Positions 34,786 through 42,211 are shown, counted from the stretch's first letter. The stretch is DNA of 52,086 nt from Limnobacter sp. CACIAM 66H1 (GCF_001601825.1 NZ_LUJK01000019.1:1-52086); one strand, 5' to 3'. Numbers and translations: made by a program. Notes: a model not told the origin generated them from the sequence alone.

Positions 34786-35661
34786 ATGAGCATTGATCGG
34801 AAAGGATTAGTTCTTGCCGGTGGGTCGGGTACTCGCTTGTATCCCATTACTCAGGCCATCAGCAAACAACTGATGCCAGTGTACGACAAACCCATGATTT
34901 ATTACCCGCTGAGCACCCTGATGCTTGCAGGAATCCGTGATGTATTGGTTATTAGTACTCCACATGATACCCCCCGGTTTGCCGAATTATTGGGGGATGG
35001 GGAACAGTGGGGTATGAATATCCAATACGCGGTTCAACCCTCACCAGATGGCCTCGCACAGGCTTTTATTATTGGAAAATCTTTCATCGACAACAATCCA
35101 AGTGCGCTAGTTTTAGGCGACAACATTTTTTATGGTCACGACCTTGTTAAACGACTTCGCAGTGCAAACTCAAAAGTCAATGGCGCAAGTGTATTTGCTT
35201 ATCACGTAAATGATCCCCAGCGTTATGGCGTAGTAGAGTTTGACCTACAAAAGAGAGCGGTCAGTATCGAAGAAAAACCAGCCAAACCCAAAAGCAATTT
35301 TGCGGTAACCGGGCTTTATTTTTATGATCAGCAGGTATGCGATATTGCTGCGGAAATCAAGCCCTCAGCTCGTGGTGAGCTGGAGATTACGGATATCAAT
35401 CAGCGATACCTTGAATCAGGAGAACTTGACGTTGAAATTATGGGACGAGGGTTTGCCTGGCTGGACACTGGGACACACGATAGTCTTCTTGAAGCTGCCA
35501 GCTTCATCGCGACACTTCAAAAGCGGCAGGGTTTGCAAGTCGCCTGTCCTGAGGAAATTGCCTTTCAGCAAGGGTGGATTGACGCTGAAGCCTTAAACAA
35601 ACTTGCGCTCCCACTTGCCAAAGGCGTTTACGGCCAGTATTTATTGAATTTATTAAGATGA
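34786..35661 (+). CDS. rmlA: Glucose-1-phosphate thymidylyltransferase RmlA
   Basis: A 291-residue RmlA of normal length. '[13 protein letters not shown]' (about 9-21), '[21 protein letters not shown]', '[11 protein letters not shown]' and 'YGVVEFD' are diagnostic. It makes dTDP-glucose from glucose-1-phosphate and dTTP, the first step of dTDP-L-rhamnose and other dTDP-deoxysugars. ATG 34786 is preferred to GTG 34783. rmlC follows after 3 bp; rmlB and rmlD are not in the window. Confidence 0.95.
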   Translation: MSIDRKGLVLAGGSGTRLYPITQAISKQLMPVYDKPMIYYPLSTLMLAGIRDVLVISTPHDTPRFAELLGDGEQWGMNIQYAVQPSPDGLAQAFIIGKSFIDNNPSALVLGDNIFYGHDLVKRLRSANSKVNGASVFAYHVNDPQRYGVVEFDLQKRAVSIEEKPAKPKSNFAVTGLYFYDQQVCDIAAEIKPSARGELEITDINQRYLESGELDVEIMGRGFAWLDTGTHDSLLEAASFIATLQKRQGLQVACPEEIAFQQGWIDAEALNKLALPLAKGVYGQYLLNLLR

Positions 35662-35664
35662 ACT

Positions 35665-36213
35665 ATGCCATATCTTGTTTCTAAAACCAGCTTGCCCGAA
35701 GTGTTGATGTTGGAGCCGAAAGTGTTCGGTGATGAACGCGGTTTCTTTTTTGAAAGCTTCAATCAACGTGATTTCATCGACGCGACAGGCTTTGATGTTG
35801 ATTTCGTTCAAGATAACCACAGTCGCTCCGAAAGAGGCGTTCTTCGGGGGCTTCATTATCAAATCAAGCACCCTCAGGGAAAGTTGGTGCGGGTTGTTAG
35901 CGGAGCAGTATTTGACGTTGCTGTCGACATGCGTAAAACGTCGGCGAATTTCGGTAAATGGGCTGGTGTTGAATTGACAGCCGAGAATAAACGAATGCTC
36001 TGGGTACCTGAGGGGTTTGCCCATGGTTTTTTGGTTTTAAGCGACTTTGCCGATTTTTTATATAAGACGACCGACTACTGGTATCCGGAGCACGAGCGGA
36101 GCATTTGCTGGAATGATCCCGATATTGGAATTCAGTGGCCTTTAGAAGATGTGCCGAAACTTTCTGTAAAAGATGCGGCTGCCGGAAGTTTTAATCTATG
36201 TGAAGTATTTTGA
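35665..36213 (+). CDS. rmlC: dTDP-4-dehydrorhamnose 3,5-epimerase RmlC
   Basis: A 182-residue cupin-fold epimerase. 'DERGFFFESFN' (about 24), 'QDNHSRSERGVLRGLHYQ' (about 49, with the catalytic His in GLHYQ), 'DVAVDMRK' (catalytic Asp region) and 'VPEGFAHGFLVLSD' are present. It epimerises C3 and C5 of the 4-keto-6-deoxy sugar. It is the last gene before the scar region. Confidence 0.95.
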   Translation: MPYLVSKTSLPEVLMLEPKVFGDERGFFFESFNQRDFIDATGFDVDFVQDNHSRSERGVLRGLHYQIKHPQGKLVRVVSGAVFDVAVDMRKTSANFGKWAGVELTAENKRMLWVPEGFAHGFLVLSDFADFLYKTTDYWYPEHERSICWNDPDIGIQWPLEDVPKLSVKDAAAGSFNLCEVF

Positions 36214-36263
36214 AATTAATAGTGCTCTGCAGCCTGAGATTGGCAAAATCAACTGCATTGGCT

Positions 36264-36430
36264 TCAGATCAACCGCTTCCGTAACTTTGGAATGTGACCC
36301 AATGCACCGCTCGCATTGACCAGCAGTTGCTGTTTCCACTCAATGATTTGGTTGGGTGTAGTTCAAACTGCTGGCAAAGCTCAGCCAGCGTTGTGTCTTC
36401 TCGCAACGCGGCCAAGTCCACTTCTATATC
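36264..36430 (-). pseudogene. IS3-family transposase OrfA remnant, frameshifted
   Basis: On the minus strand, 'REDTTLAELCQQFELHP' reads as the helix-turn-helix start of an IS3-family OrfA. After a shift of one base at about 36350 the other frame continues 'IIEWKQQLLVNASG' and 'GHIPKLRKRLI' to a stop at 36264-36266. This is exactly the next part of OrfA, so a base was lost. No OrfB, inverted repeats or N-terminal methionine remain. It abuts the vapC stop. Confidence 0.75.
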
Positions 36431-36434
36431 AAAT

Positions 36435-36722
36435 CTATTCAGCCACCCAATCCTCAACCGCCAGCCCTTTCACTCTTAAAAATTCTTTGGTGTTGTGGGT
36501 TACCAGCGTTGCATTCTCGCCCAGTGCATGGCACGCAATCCACAAGTCATTTGCTCCTATGGGAGTTCCCGCATCTTTCAATTGCATAAATTGTTCTGCC
36601 CAAGTAATAAAACTCATGGCGAGTTTTGCATCTGTGGGTAGCGAATGTACTTTCTGCGCAATGGTTGGTGGTTGATTTTTGATCAGGTAAATCAGAATGT
36701 TGGTGTCAAGCAGGTAAGTCAC
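36435..36722 (-). CDS. vapC: VapC-like PIN toxin with an internal in-frame deletion
   Basis: A 95-residue PIN-domain protein. The first acidic residue is in 'LLDTNILIYLI', the second in 'SFITWAE', the third in 'TPIGANDLWIACHAL', then 'THNTKEF'. Normal VapC proteins of this type are about 130 residues, with roughly 50 between the second and third acidic positions; here only 14 remain. About 38 residues are missing with the frame kept, so the fold is probably broken. GTG start overlaps the vapB stop as GTGA. Family role is ribonuclease toxin, often cutting initiator tRNA. Confidence 0.75.
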   Translation of the reverse strand: MTYLLDTNILIYLIKNQPPTIAQKVHSLPTDAKLAMSFITWAEQFMQLKDAGTPIGANDLWIACHALGENATLVTHNTKEFLRVKGLAVEDWVAE

Positions 36723-36988
36723 AGCATCTCGCGATCTTGCATGGGTTGGCTGTTCTCCTGCTCGGCTTCCAGTACAGCGATAAATTGCTCGTCAACTTCA
36801 CCCAAAGCTTGCAGTGCCTGCAACAAAGCCTGCCCGCGCTCGGCAGGTATGGGGTGAATAACAAGGTCGCCGTGTTCATTGCGGCTAATTTGAACCTGCT
36901 CAGTATTCAAGCGAAACTCGGCGGGAATGCTCACCGCTTGGCTGTTGCCATTGTTGAAAACCCGAGTTGTAGAAACAGGTGAAGCCAT
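36719..36988 (-). CDS. vapB: VapB-like AbrB-fold antitoxin
   Basis: An 89-residue antitoxin. 'TTRVFNNGNSQAVSIPAEF' near the N-terminus is the classic VapB AbrB-type DNA-binding hairpin. The C-terminal part is acidic (EVDEQFIAVLEAEQEN), consistent with toxin binding. ATG 36988 has an AGAGG site; an upstream GTG at 36994 is possible. It is divergent from the lipase gene. Since its toxin is internally deleted it may serve only as a repressor or protect against related VapC toxins. Confidence 0.82.
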   Translation of the reverse strand: MASPVSTTRVFNNGNSQAVSIPAEFRLNTEQVQISRNEHGDLVIHPIPAERGQALLQALQALGEVDEQFIAVLEAEQENSQPMQDREML

Positions 36989-37037
36989 TGGCACCTCTAG
37001 GGACTCAATTGCGCTTAAAGATCAGTTGGGGATTTCG

Positions 37038-38120
37038 ATGCCGTTCATTGATCTCAATTCTCTAAAACTTATCACCGCCACCTCTGGCCTCATCACCCCC
37101 GTCTCCAGCGGCTTTGGCTTCATGGCCCAGCTCAACGGTGGTCGCTCCCGTGAAATTATCATTGCCACTCGTGGCACAGCCACTTGGGCTGATGCAGGCA
37201 CCGACATCAACGCAATCCCCACTCTCGGTCCCACAGGCCACGCCATTCACAAAGGCTTTGGCACCACCTTCAAAAGCTATGTGCACCAGCTCAATGAATT
37301 CATCCAGCAACAAAACCTGGGTTTCAAACCCACCGCAGTGCACTGCATGGGCCACAGCCTGGGCGGCGCGCTGGCCAACCTCAATGCGGCGGCCTGCGCC
37401 GAATTGGGCCTGAATTCCTACCTGTATACGGTGGCCGCTCCCCGCGTGGGCATGGTGCCGTATGCTGAGCACCTGAGTAAGAAAATGAAAGCCGCCCATG
37501 TGTACCGCGTGGCCAATGAAGCAGACATTGTCACCATGGTGCCTTGCTACCCCTTTGTGCATTCTCCCTATGTGCACGGTACATACCTGCTCGAGGGTGG
37601 CATGCTAAAAATCAACCCCATGCAACACATGCTGGCCAACGGTTACGGAAGCATGATCAATGCCAGCTGGAAGCAAATGCAAAGCCTTACTCAAGGCAAA
37701 CAACAGCAGTTAGAAAACTCGCTGTACCCCGCCAACAACAAAGAAGCAGGGCAGTTTGAACAACTCGCCAAAATGCCCGGTGCCATGTTCAGTGGGCGCT
37801 TGCTTAAACTGATCAACAAAGCCATTCACGACATGCTTGCCCGCCTGGGCGCACAAAGCCTGCTCAGTGTGGCCCAATATCGCACGGGCGCATTCACGGT
37901 GCTCGATCAAATGGCCGAAATACTCGCCCGCTACGCCCAAGCCGGCCACAAACAGGCCAAAGAGGTCGCGGGCATGCTCAACGCCATCATGGCTTACCTG
38001 GGGCGCGCAACTCACACTGTGGCCGATGCCTCAGTGGCCACCATTCGCTGGGTGTTCAACCTGCTGCACCTGTCGGTCACCACCATGGCCAAACAGGCCA
38101 TTCAGCTAGTGGGGCGGTAA
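37038..38120 (+). CDS. Class 3 (alpha/beta-hydrolase) lipase
   Basis: A 360-residue lipase_3 protein. The nucleophile elbow 'GHSLGGA' is near residues 109-115; 'RGTATWADAGTD' (about 45) fits the oxyanion region. The acid is likely in 'NEADIVTMVP' (about 160), and a His follows in 'FVHSPYVHG'. Residues about 230-360 form an extra helical region (Ala, Gln and Lys rich) of unknown role. No signal peptide is seen. The frame opens at 36927 but ATG 37038 precedes the fold. A cytoplasmic lipase without export signal could be a type VI effector, but no VgrG, PAAR or immunity gene adjoins. Confidence 0.8.
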   Translation: MPFIDLNSLKLITATSGLITPVSSGFGFMAQLNGGRSREIIIATRGTATWADAGTDINAIPTLGPTGHAIHKGFGTTFKSYVHQLNEFIQQQNLGFKPTAVHCMGHSLGGALANLNAAACAELGLNSYLYTVAAPRVGMVPYAEHLSKKMKAAHVYRVANEADIVTMVPCYPFVHSPYVHGTYLLEGGMLKINPMQHMLANGYGSMINASWKQMQSLTQGKQQQLENSLYPANNKEAGQFEQLAKMPGAMFSGRLLKLINKAIHDMLARLGAQSLLSVAQYRTGAFTVLDQMAEILARYAQAGHKQAKEVAGMLNAIMAYLGRATHTVADASVATIRWVFNLLHLSVTTMAKQAIQLVGR

Positions 38121-38126
38121 GTTTCG

Positions 38127-38148
38127 CAAGCTTATTGCTGCTTGTTTT
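38127..38148 (+). terminator. Weak hairpin with T-run after the lipase
   Basis: CAAGC (38127-38131) and GCTTG (38140-38144) form a 5-bp stem with an 8-nt loop followed by TTTT. It starts 7 bp after the lipase stop. The stem is short. Confidence 0.35.
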
Positions 38149-38176
38149 CATTTGAGGAAATGAGGGTTAAAATATA

Positions 38177-38192
38177 CGCATACAATAATGCG
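38177..38192 (+). promoter_or_regulatory. Candidate ccdAB promoter/operator
   Basis: CGCAT (38177-38181) and ATGCG (38188-38192) are perfect arms around ACAATA, with a -10-like TACAAT at 38181-38186 inside. It lies 12 bp before the ccdA start, so a bound antitoxin would cover the promoter. Confidence 0.35.
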
Positions 38193-38204
38193 CATGAGGT
38201 TTCG

Positions 38205-38468
38205 ATGGCCGTGATCAAACGCAAGCTTCCCTCCCGGCCCGGGACATCGGGCAAGCGGGCGGCAAACTTAACCTTAAGCGCGGATGTTTTGGAGTCTGCC
38301 AAATCCTTGGGGATCAATATTTCTCAGGTTTGCGACAACTACCTTCGAGAAGTGGTTCGCAAAGAACAAGAGCGCCGTTGGAAGCAAGATCATTCTGAAT
38401 TTATTGCTGCATACAACTCAATCGTTGAGGAAGAGGGTTTGCCATTGGACCAATGGAGAAGTTTCTAG
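38205..38468 (+). CDS. ccdA: CcdA-like antitoxin
   Basis: An 87-residue protein. The N-terminal 'KRAANLTLSADVLESAKSLGINISQVCDNYL' region is the ribbon-helix-helix domain of CcdA (positions about 15-47). The C-terminal half is charged and ends '..EEEGLPLDQWRSF', the toxin-wrapping tail with the usual Trp-Arg-x-Phe end. ATG 38205 has an AGGT site; the frame opens at 38142. It binds and neutralises CcdB and represses the operon. Its TAG stop shares a base with the ccdB start. Confidence 0.87.
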   Translation: MAVIKRKLPSRPGTSGKRAANLTLSADVLESAKSLGINISQVCDNYLREVVRKEQERRWKQDHSEFIAAYNSIVEEEGLPLDQWRSF

Positions 38469-38785
38469 TGGCGCGTTTTGATGTGTACTCCAACCCCGGT
38501 AACCACAAGCTGACCACTCCGTATTTATTGGACGTTCAGGCAGATTTATTCGATAGCCTGGACAGTCGCATGGTTATTCCTTTGCGCAGCATGGATAACT
38601 TCCCCAACGTCAAGTTGCCCACAAGGCTTACCCCTGTGCTCACCATCATGGGGAAAGAGTATTTGCTTGAAGTGCCCAAAATGGGCGCAGTACCCAAACG
38701 CGTACTGAAAACACCTGTTGTGTCGTTGGTAGATGAACAGGTCAAGATCATTTCAGCCCTCGACTTTTTGTTTCAGGGTTATTAG
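38468..38785 (+). CDS. ccdB: CcdB-like gyrase toxin
   Basis: A 105-residue CcdB homolog. 'ARFDVYSNPG' at the N-terminus, 'YLLDVQADLFDSLDSRMVIPL' (about 22-42) and 'ISALDFLFQGY' at the end match the family. CcdB poisons DNA gyrase; F-plasmid CcdB ends FWGI, where the Trp is needed for killing, whereas this one ends FQGY. GTG 38468 overlaps the ccdA stop (TAGTG) and has a GGAGAAG site; ATG 38453 would add five residues. Confidence 0.85.
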   Translation: MARFDVYSNPGNHKLTTPYLLDVQADLFDSLDSRMVIPLRSMDNFPNVKLPTRLTPVLTIMGKEYLLEVPKMGAVPKRVLKTPVVSLVDEQVKIISALDFLFQGY

Positions 38786-39065
38786 AAAGCCAATGCGGTG
38801 GCGGTATTCAATTAATTCCTGCCAACCAATTTTCCACTCGCCCGTTAGCGTTTAATGGCCTCTAGCTGAATCCAAAAGGCTGTAACACGTGTAATAAAGG
38901 TGGGCGTATACTTGCATTTAGGGTGCGTCGTCACACACCTGCCATGAAGCAGGTGCAATAATTACGAAATATTACCTGTAGCAATTCGCCTCTAGGGCGC
39001 TTTTACTTATCCAATCAAATTGTGCTTGCCCGCCCGCAAGCACTGTTTCATGTGTGTGGAGCATC

Positions 39066-40178
39066 ATGCAAACAGCAGCGGCGCTAAGCTTGAACTGGCC
39101 TTCGGCCATGGTAGGGCTGTTATGTAGCTTTCTAGTGGCCTTGTTTATTGTTTTAACTAAAAAATGGCATGGCCGCCTTACACTCGATGCCCCCCAAGGC
39201 ATTCAGAAGTTTCACACCATTCCAACGCCCCGCATTGGCGGTATCGCGCTGGCCGTGGGCCTAATCGCGGCCTGGTCCTTCCTGCCCACTGGCGGCACGC
39301 GCCAATACCTGCTCGGTTTGTTGCTGCTGGGCGCCTTGCCAGCGTTCGCCTTTGGCCTGGCCGAAGATGTTACCAAGCGCGTTAGCGTGAAAGCCCGCCT
39401 GCTGGCCACGATTGCCAGCGGTTTAATCGCTGCCTTGCTTACCGGCTACTGGGTTAGTTTTGTGAATGTACCAGGCGTAGACATGTTGCTGGCACTTGCC
39501 CCAATTGGCCTGTTGTTCACCGCCTTTGCCGTGGCGGGTATTGCTAACAGCGTGAACATTGTGGACGGGTTTAACGGCTTGGCCGGTGGCGTGGTGGTGC
39601 TCATGCTGCTTACGCTGGCCACCATTGCCTGGCGTGTCGACGACTTTGTCATCATTCAACTCGCGCTACTGGGTGTATCCGTAACTTTGGGTTTTTTGTT
39701 CATCAACTACCCCAAGGGCCATTTGTTCCTCGGCGATGCTGGCGCTTACTTCCTTGGCTATTACGTGGCCATGCTGGCTGTAATGCTGGCCATGCGCAAC
39801 CCTATCGACGTAAGCCCTTGGGCCATGCTGTTGGTGTGCGGTTACCCGGTGATTGAAACGCTGTTTAGCATTTACCGCCGCACCACCCGCAAACGCAGGC
39901 ACAACCCCGGCACACCCGACGCCAGCCACCTGCACAGCCTTGTGTACCGCCGTGTGGTTAGCCGCAAGTTGTTGCCATATGCGCCCGCTTGGCAGCGCAA
40001 TGCTGCCACTTCACCTCTTATGTGGATTTACGCCGCGGTGCCCATGCTGGGCGCTGTGTTCTGGCCTGAAAGCTTGGGCATGGTACTGGTGTGGTTGGCT
40101 TTCAGTATCGTGGCCTATGTGCGGCTGTACCGCCGCATGCTGGTTCTGGGTATTTTCTTTCACAGGCGTGTGGGGTGA
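39066..40178 (+). CDS. WecA/MraY-family polyprenyl-phosphate glycosyl-1-phosphate transferase
   Basis: A 370-residue polytopic protein of the PNPT superfamily. 'KFHTIPTPRIGG' (about 48) is the substrate loop; 'FGLAEDVTKR' the first acidic motif; 'NSVNIVDGFNGLAGG' (about 160) and 'LFLGDAGAYFLG' (about 218) the catalytic aspartates; 'DASHLHSLVYRR' (about 285) the His motif. It loads a HexNAc-1-phosphate on undecaprenyl phosphate. The frame opens at GTG 39054; ATG 39066 is preferred. This is the second initiating transferase of the locus. The 280 bp before it hold only short repeats such as ACACGTGT at 38885 and no gene. Confidence 0.87.
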   Translation: MQTAAALSLNWPSAMVGLLCSFLVALFIVLTKKWHGRLTLDAPQGIQKFHTIPTPRIGGIALAVGLIAAWSFLPTGGTRQYLLGLLLLGALPAFAFGLAEDVTKRVSVKARLLATIASGLIAALLTGYWVSFVNVPGVDMLLALAPIGLLFTAFAVAGIANSVNIVDGFNGLAGGVVVLMLLTLATIAWRVDDFVIIQLALLGVSVTLGFLFINYPKGHLFLGDAGAYFLGYYVAMLAVMLAMRNPIDVSPWAMLLVCGYPVIETLFSIYRRTTRKRRHNPGTPDASHLHSLVYRRVVSRKLLPYAPAWQRNAATSPLMWIYAAVPMLGAVFWPESLGMVLVWLAFSIVAYVRLYRRMLVLGIFFHRRVG

Positions 40179-40206
40179 AAGCCCAGTTTAAAAAAACTGT
40201 TTCACC
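40174..40206. terminator. Bidirectional hairpin between convergent genes
   Basis: Outer arms GGTGAAA (40174-40180) and TTTCACC (40200-40206), inner arms CAGTTT (40184-40189) and AAACTG (40194-40199), AAAA loop, one 3-nt bulge. It covers the ends of both convergent coding regions (40178 and 40188). Confidence 0.45.
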
Positions 40207-40928
40207 TTGCTCAGGTTTTTTAATACCAAAGTACCAAACCCGCCCACGCCGTTGTTGCGCAGGGCGGTCATGTCTTCACGGCTTTTCTGCATAATTTTTT
40301 TCAGCGACTTGTTGCTCTCGCCGCCCACCCGCATTTTCACCAACACACGCGGAATATATGCCAGTTGAATTTGCCCCTTGTGCAGGTAGCGCAGCATGGC
40401 GTCGTAATCGGCCGCAATGCGCAGGCTGGTGTCATAGCCGCCCCATTGCTCAATTACCTCGCGCTTTAAAAACAGGGTAGGGTGCGGTGGCATCCACCCG
40501 CGCTTTAGTTTACTGGGGTGGTATTGGCCCGACTCCCAATGGCGAATTACTTTGTTGGTGTCGTCTTTCGATACATACTGTAAATCGCCATACACCCCGT
40601 GCACACCGGGCTGGCTCAATGCCTGTGCCACATCGCGCAGCACATGCGGGTCGGCCAAAAAGTCGTCTGAATGTACCAGCCCAATTACATCGCCAGTGGC
40701 CAGTTTCAAGCCCTTGTTTAGCGCGTCGTAAATGCCACCATCGCGCTCACTCACAAATACATCGTGCGCGCGCACGCGTTGCTGAATCAGTTCAACAGAC
40801 CCATCGCTTGAAGCGCCATCCACCAACACATGTTCCGTGTTGGCATAGCACTGTGTTTGCACAGAATCGATTGAGCTGTTCAGTGTGCTGGCGCGGTTGT
40901 ATACAGCGGTGATAATGGAAATTTTCAT
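40188..40928 (-). CDS. Family 2 glycosyltransferase (WcaA-like)
   Basis: A 246-residue GT-A enzyme. 'ISIITAVYNRASTL' begins the fold, 'HVLVDGASSDGSVELI' (about 33), 'SERDGGIYDALNKGLKLATGD' (about 60) and the metal-binding 'HSDD' (about 86) follow, then 'WMPPHPTLFLKREV'. It transfers one sugar in glycan assembly. It faces the WecA-like gene convergently and is divergent from galE. Confidence 0.88.
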   Translation of the reverse strand: MKISIITAVYNRASTLNSSIDSVQTQCYANTEHVLVDGASSDGSVELIQQRVRAHDVFVSERDGGIYDALNKGLKLATGDVIGLVHSDDFLADPHVLRDVAQALSQPGVHGVYGDLQYVSKDDTNKVIRHWESGQYHPSKLKRGWMPPHPTLFLKREVIEQWGGYDTSLRIAADYDAMLRYLHKGQIQLAYIPRVLVKMRVGGESNKSLKKIMQKSREDMTALRNNGVGGFGTLVLKNLSKVKQFF

Positions 40929-40948
40929 AAATAGATAGGTGTGTATTG

Positions 40949-40977
40949 TTTACACTATAGGCAATCATCAGTTTAAT
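40949..40977 (+). promoter_or_regulatory. Sigma-70-type promoter for galE
   Basis: -35 TTTACA (40949-40954) and -10 TTTAAT (40972-40977), 17 bp apart, each 5 of 6 with consensus, 47 bp before the galE start. Confidence 0.5.
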
Positions 40978-41024
40978 TATTTTGCACTGCGGCAAGTAGT
41001 GTTATTTCATTCTAAAGTTTTTAT

Positions 41025-42008
41025 ATGAACATTCTGGTTTGTGGTGGTGCGGGTTACATTGGCTCGCACATGGTCAAAATGCTTGGCAACAAAGGTTGTA
41101 ATGTAATCACCTTCGATAACCTTTCAAGTGGCCATGCAGATGCAGTGCTGAGCGGCACTTTGGTACAGGGTTGCCTTTCAAATACCCAGGCACTTCGTGA
41201 TCTATTCCAGCAGCACTAATTTGATGCGGTTATGCATTTCGCCTCGTATATACAGGTGGGCGAGTCGGTTCTAAAACCAGCCATCTATTACCAAAACAAT
41301 GTGGCCAACACCCTTAACCTATTGCAGGTTATGGCTGAGTTCAAGGTGAAGCATTTTATTTTTTCGTCTACAGCCGCTACTTTTGGCGAGCCACAGTACA
41401 CCCCGATCGACGAACAACACCCGCAGCAGCCCATTAACCCTTATGGCCGCAGCAAGTGGTTAATTGAGCAGGCATTGCCCGACTTTGATCAGGCTTACGG
41501 TATGAAGTCGGTGTGTTTGCGCTACTTCAATGCTGCAGGGGCTGACCCCGATGGCGAACTGGGTGAACGCCATGAACCAGAAACGCATTTGATTCCTTTG
41601 GTTCTACAAGCTGCTTCTGGGCGCCGCAAAAATATTTCCGTGTTTGGTACTGATTACGATACTCCCGATGGCACTTGCATTCGCGATTACATTCATGTGC
41701 AAGACCTTTGCGAGGCCCACTGGTTGGTACTGCAATACCTTCAACAAGGTGGTGTCAGCCAAAACTTCAACTTGGGGAATGGGCAGGGGTTCTCTGTTAA
41801 ACAGGTTATTGATACCGCAAAAGCAATAACCGGGAAAAATATCGAAGTGGTATACGCTAATCGCAGGGCGGGCGACCCCGCGCGTTTGGTAGCAGACTCA
41901 TCTGCTGCGCAGGCCACTTTGGGTTGGAAGCCCATGTTGGCGGATCTTTCTACTCTTGTTCAACACGCTTGGGCATGGGAAAGAAAGCAAGTGGCAACTA
42001 ACCAATAA
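41025..42008 (+). pseudogene. galE: UDP-glucose 4-epimerase interrupted by an in-frame stop
   Basis: The frame encodes a full-length (327-codon) GalE apart from a single TAA at 41217-41219 (codon 65). Before it: '[14 protein letters not shown]' and '[13 protein letters not shown]'. After it, in the same frame with no gap: 'FDAVMHFASYIQVGESV', 'YYQNNVANTLNLL', 'YGRSKWLIEQ' (YxxxK), 'GERHEPETHLIPL' and 'DYIHVQDL'. Relatives have a residue such as I, F or Q at that point followed by D[AT]V.HFA. An ATG at 41232 could restart translation but would lack the NAD-binding loop. The gene would interconvert UDP-Glc/Gal (or HexNAc forms). Either a recent nonsense mutation or a sequencing error; reading continues undamaged after the stop, so the event is young. 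Confidence 0.85.
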
Positions 42009-42024
42009 TCAGTAATTTACTGAT

Positions 42025-42040
42025 CCCCGCAAATGCGGGG
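42025..42040 (+). terminator. Hairpin after galE
   Basis: CCCCGC (42025-42030) and GCGGGG (42035-42040) with loop AAAT, 17 bp after the galE stop; a pyrimidine stretch with TTTT starts 8 bp later. Possible terminator separating galE from the next unit. Confidence 0.4.
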
Positions 42041-42124
42041 GTATGCCCTTTTGTCCCTTCTCTTTGGTATGTGCAGTGCAGCAATGTCATAGACACGTAA
42101 CGCTGTGCGCTTTATTATTCAGAA

Positions 42125-42140
42125 TGTTCAATATTGAACA
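42125..42140. promoter_or_regulatory. Perfect 16-bp palindrome upstream of the MarR-type regulator
   Basis: TGTTCAATATTGAACA is fully symmetrical and lies 92 bp before the GTG start of the EPS-associated MarR-type gene. A likely operator for that regulator or for another dimeric repressor. TTGAAC within it could also serve as a -35 element. Confidence 0.55.
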
Positions 42141-42198
42141 CAGTCTTTCCCTTTTCCATTCAAATGCACATACCCGCTTGTTGATCGGCGCACAACAT

Positions 42199-42211
42199 GG
42201 CGGTAGCGTGC
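42199..42211 (+). promoter_or_regulatory. ops element (RfaH/NusG-paralog recruitment site)
   Basis: GGCGGTAGCGTGC at 42199-42211 agrees with the ops core (GGCGGTAGCGTGC followed by T; here C). It is in the leader, 21 bp before the GTG of the first gene, on the transcribed strand direction of the second block. In known systems ops pauses RNA polymerase and loads RfaH, letting it read long polysaccharide operons. Confidence 0.75.

Noticed and set aside
36269-36457. 62-codon minus-strand open frame as an intact small gene
   Set aside because: It is only part of a frameshifted IS3 OrfA relic and runs into vapC; its C-terminal third is out-of-frame sequence.
38786-39053. Search for an RNA gene or attenuator before the WecA-like gene
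   Set aside because: Only short symmetric words (ACACGTGT, CAGGT/ACCTG) were seen; no convincing folded RNA or terminator.
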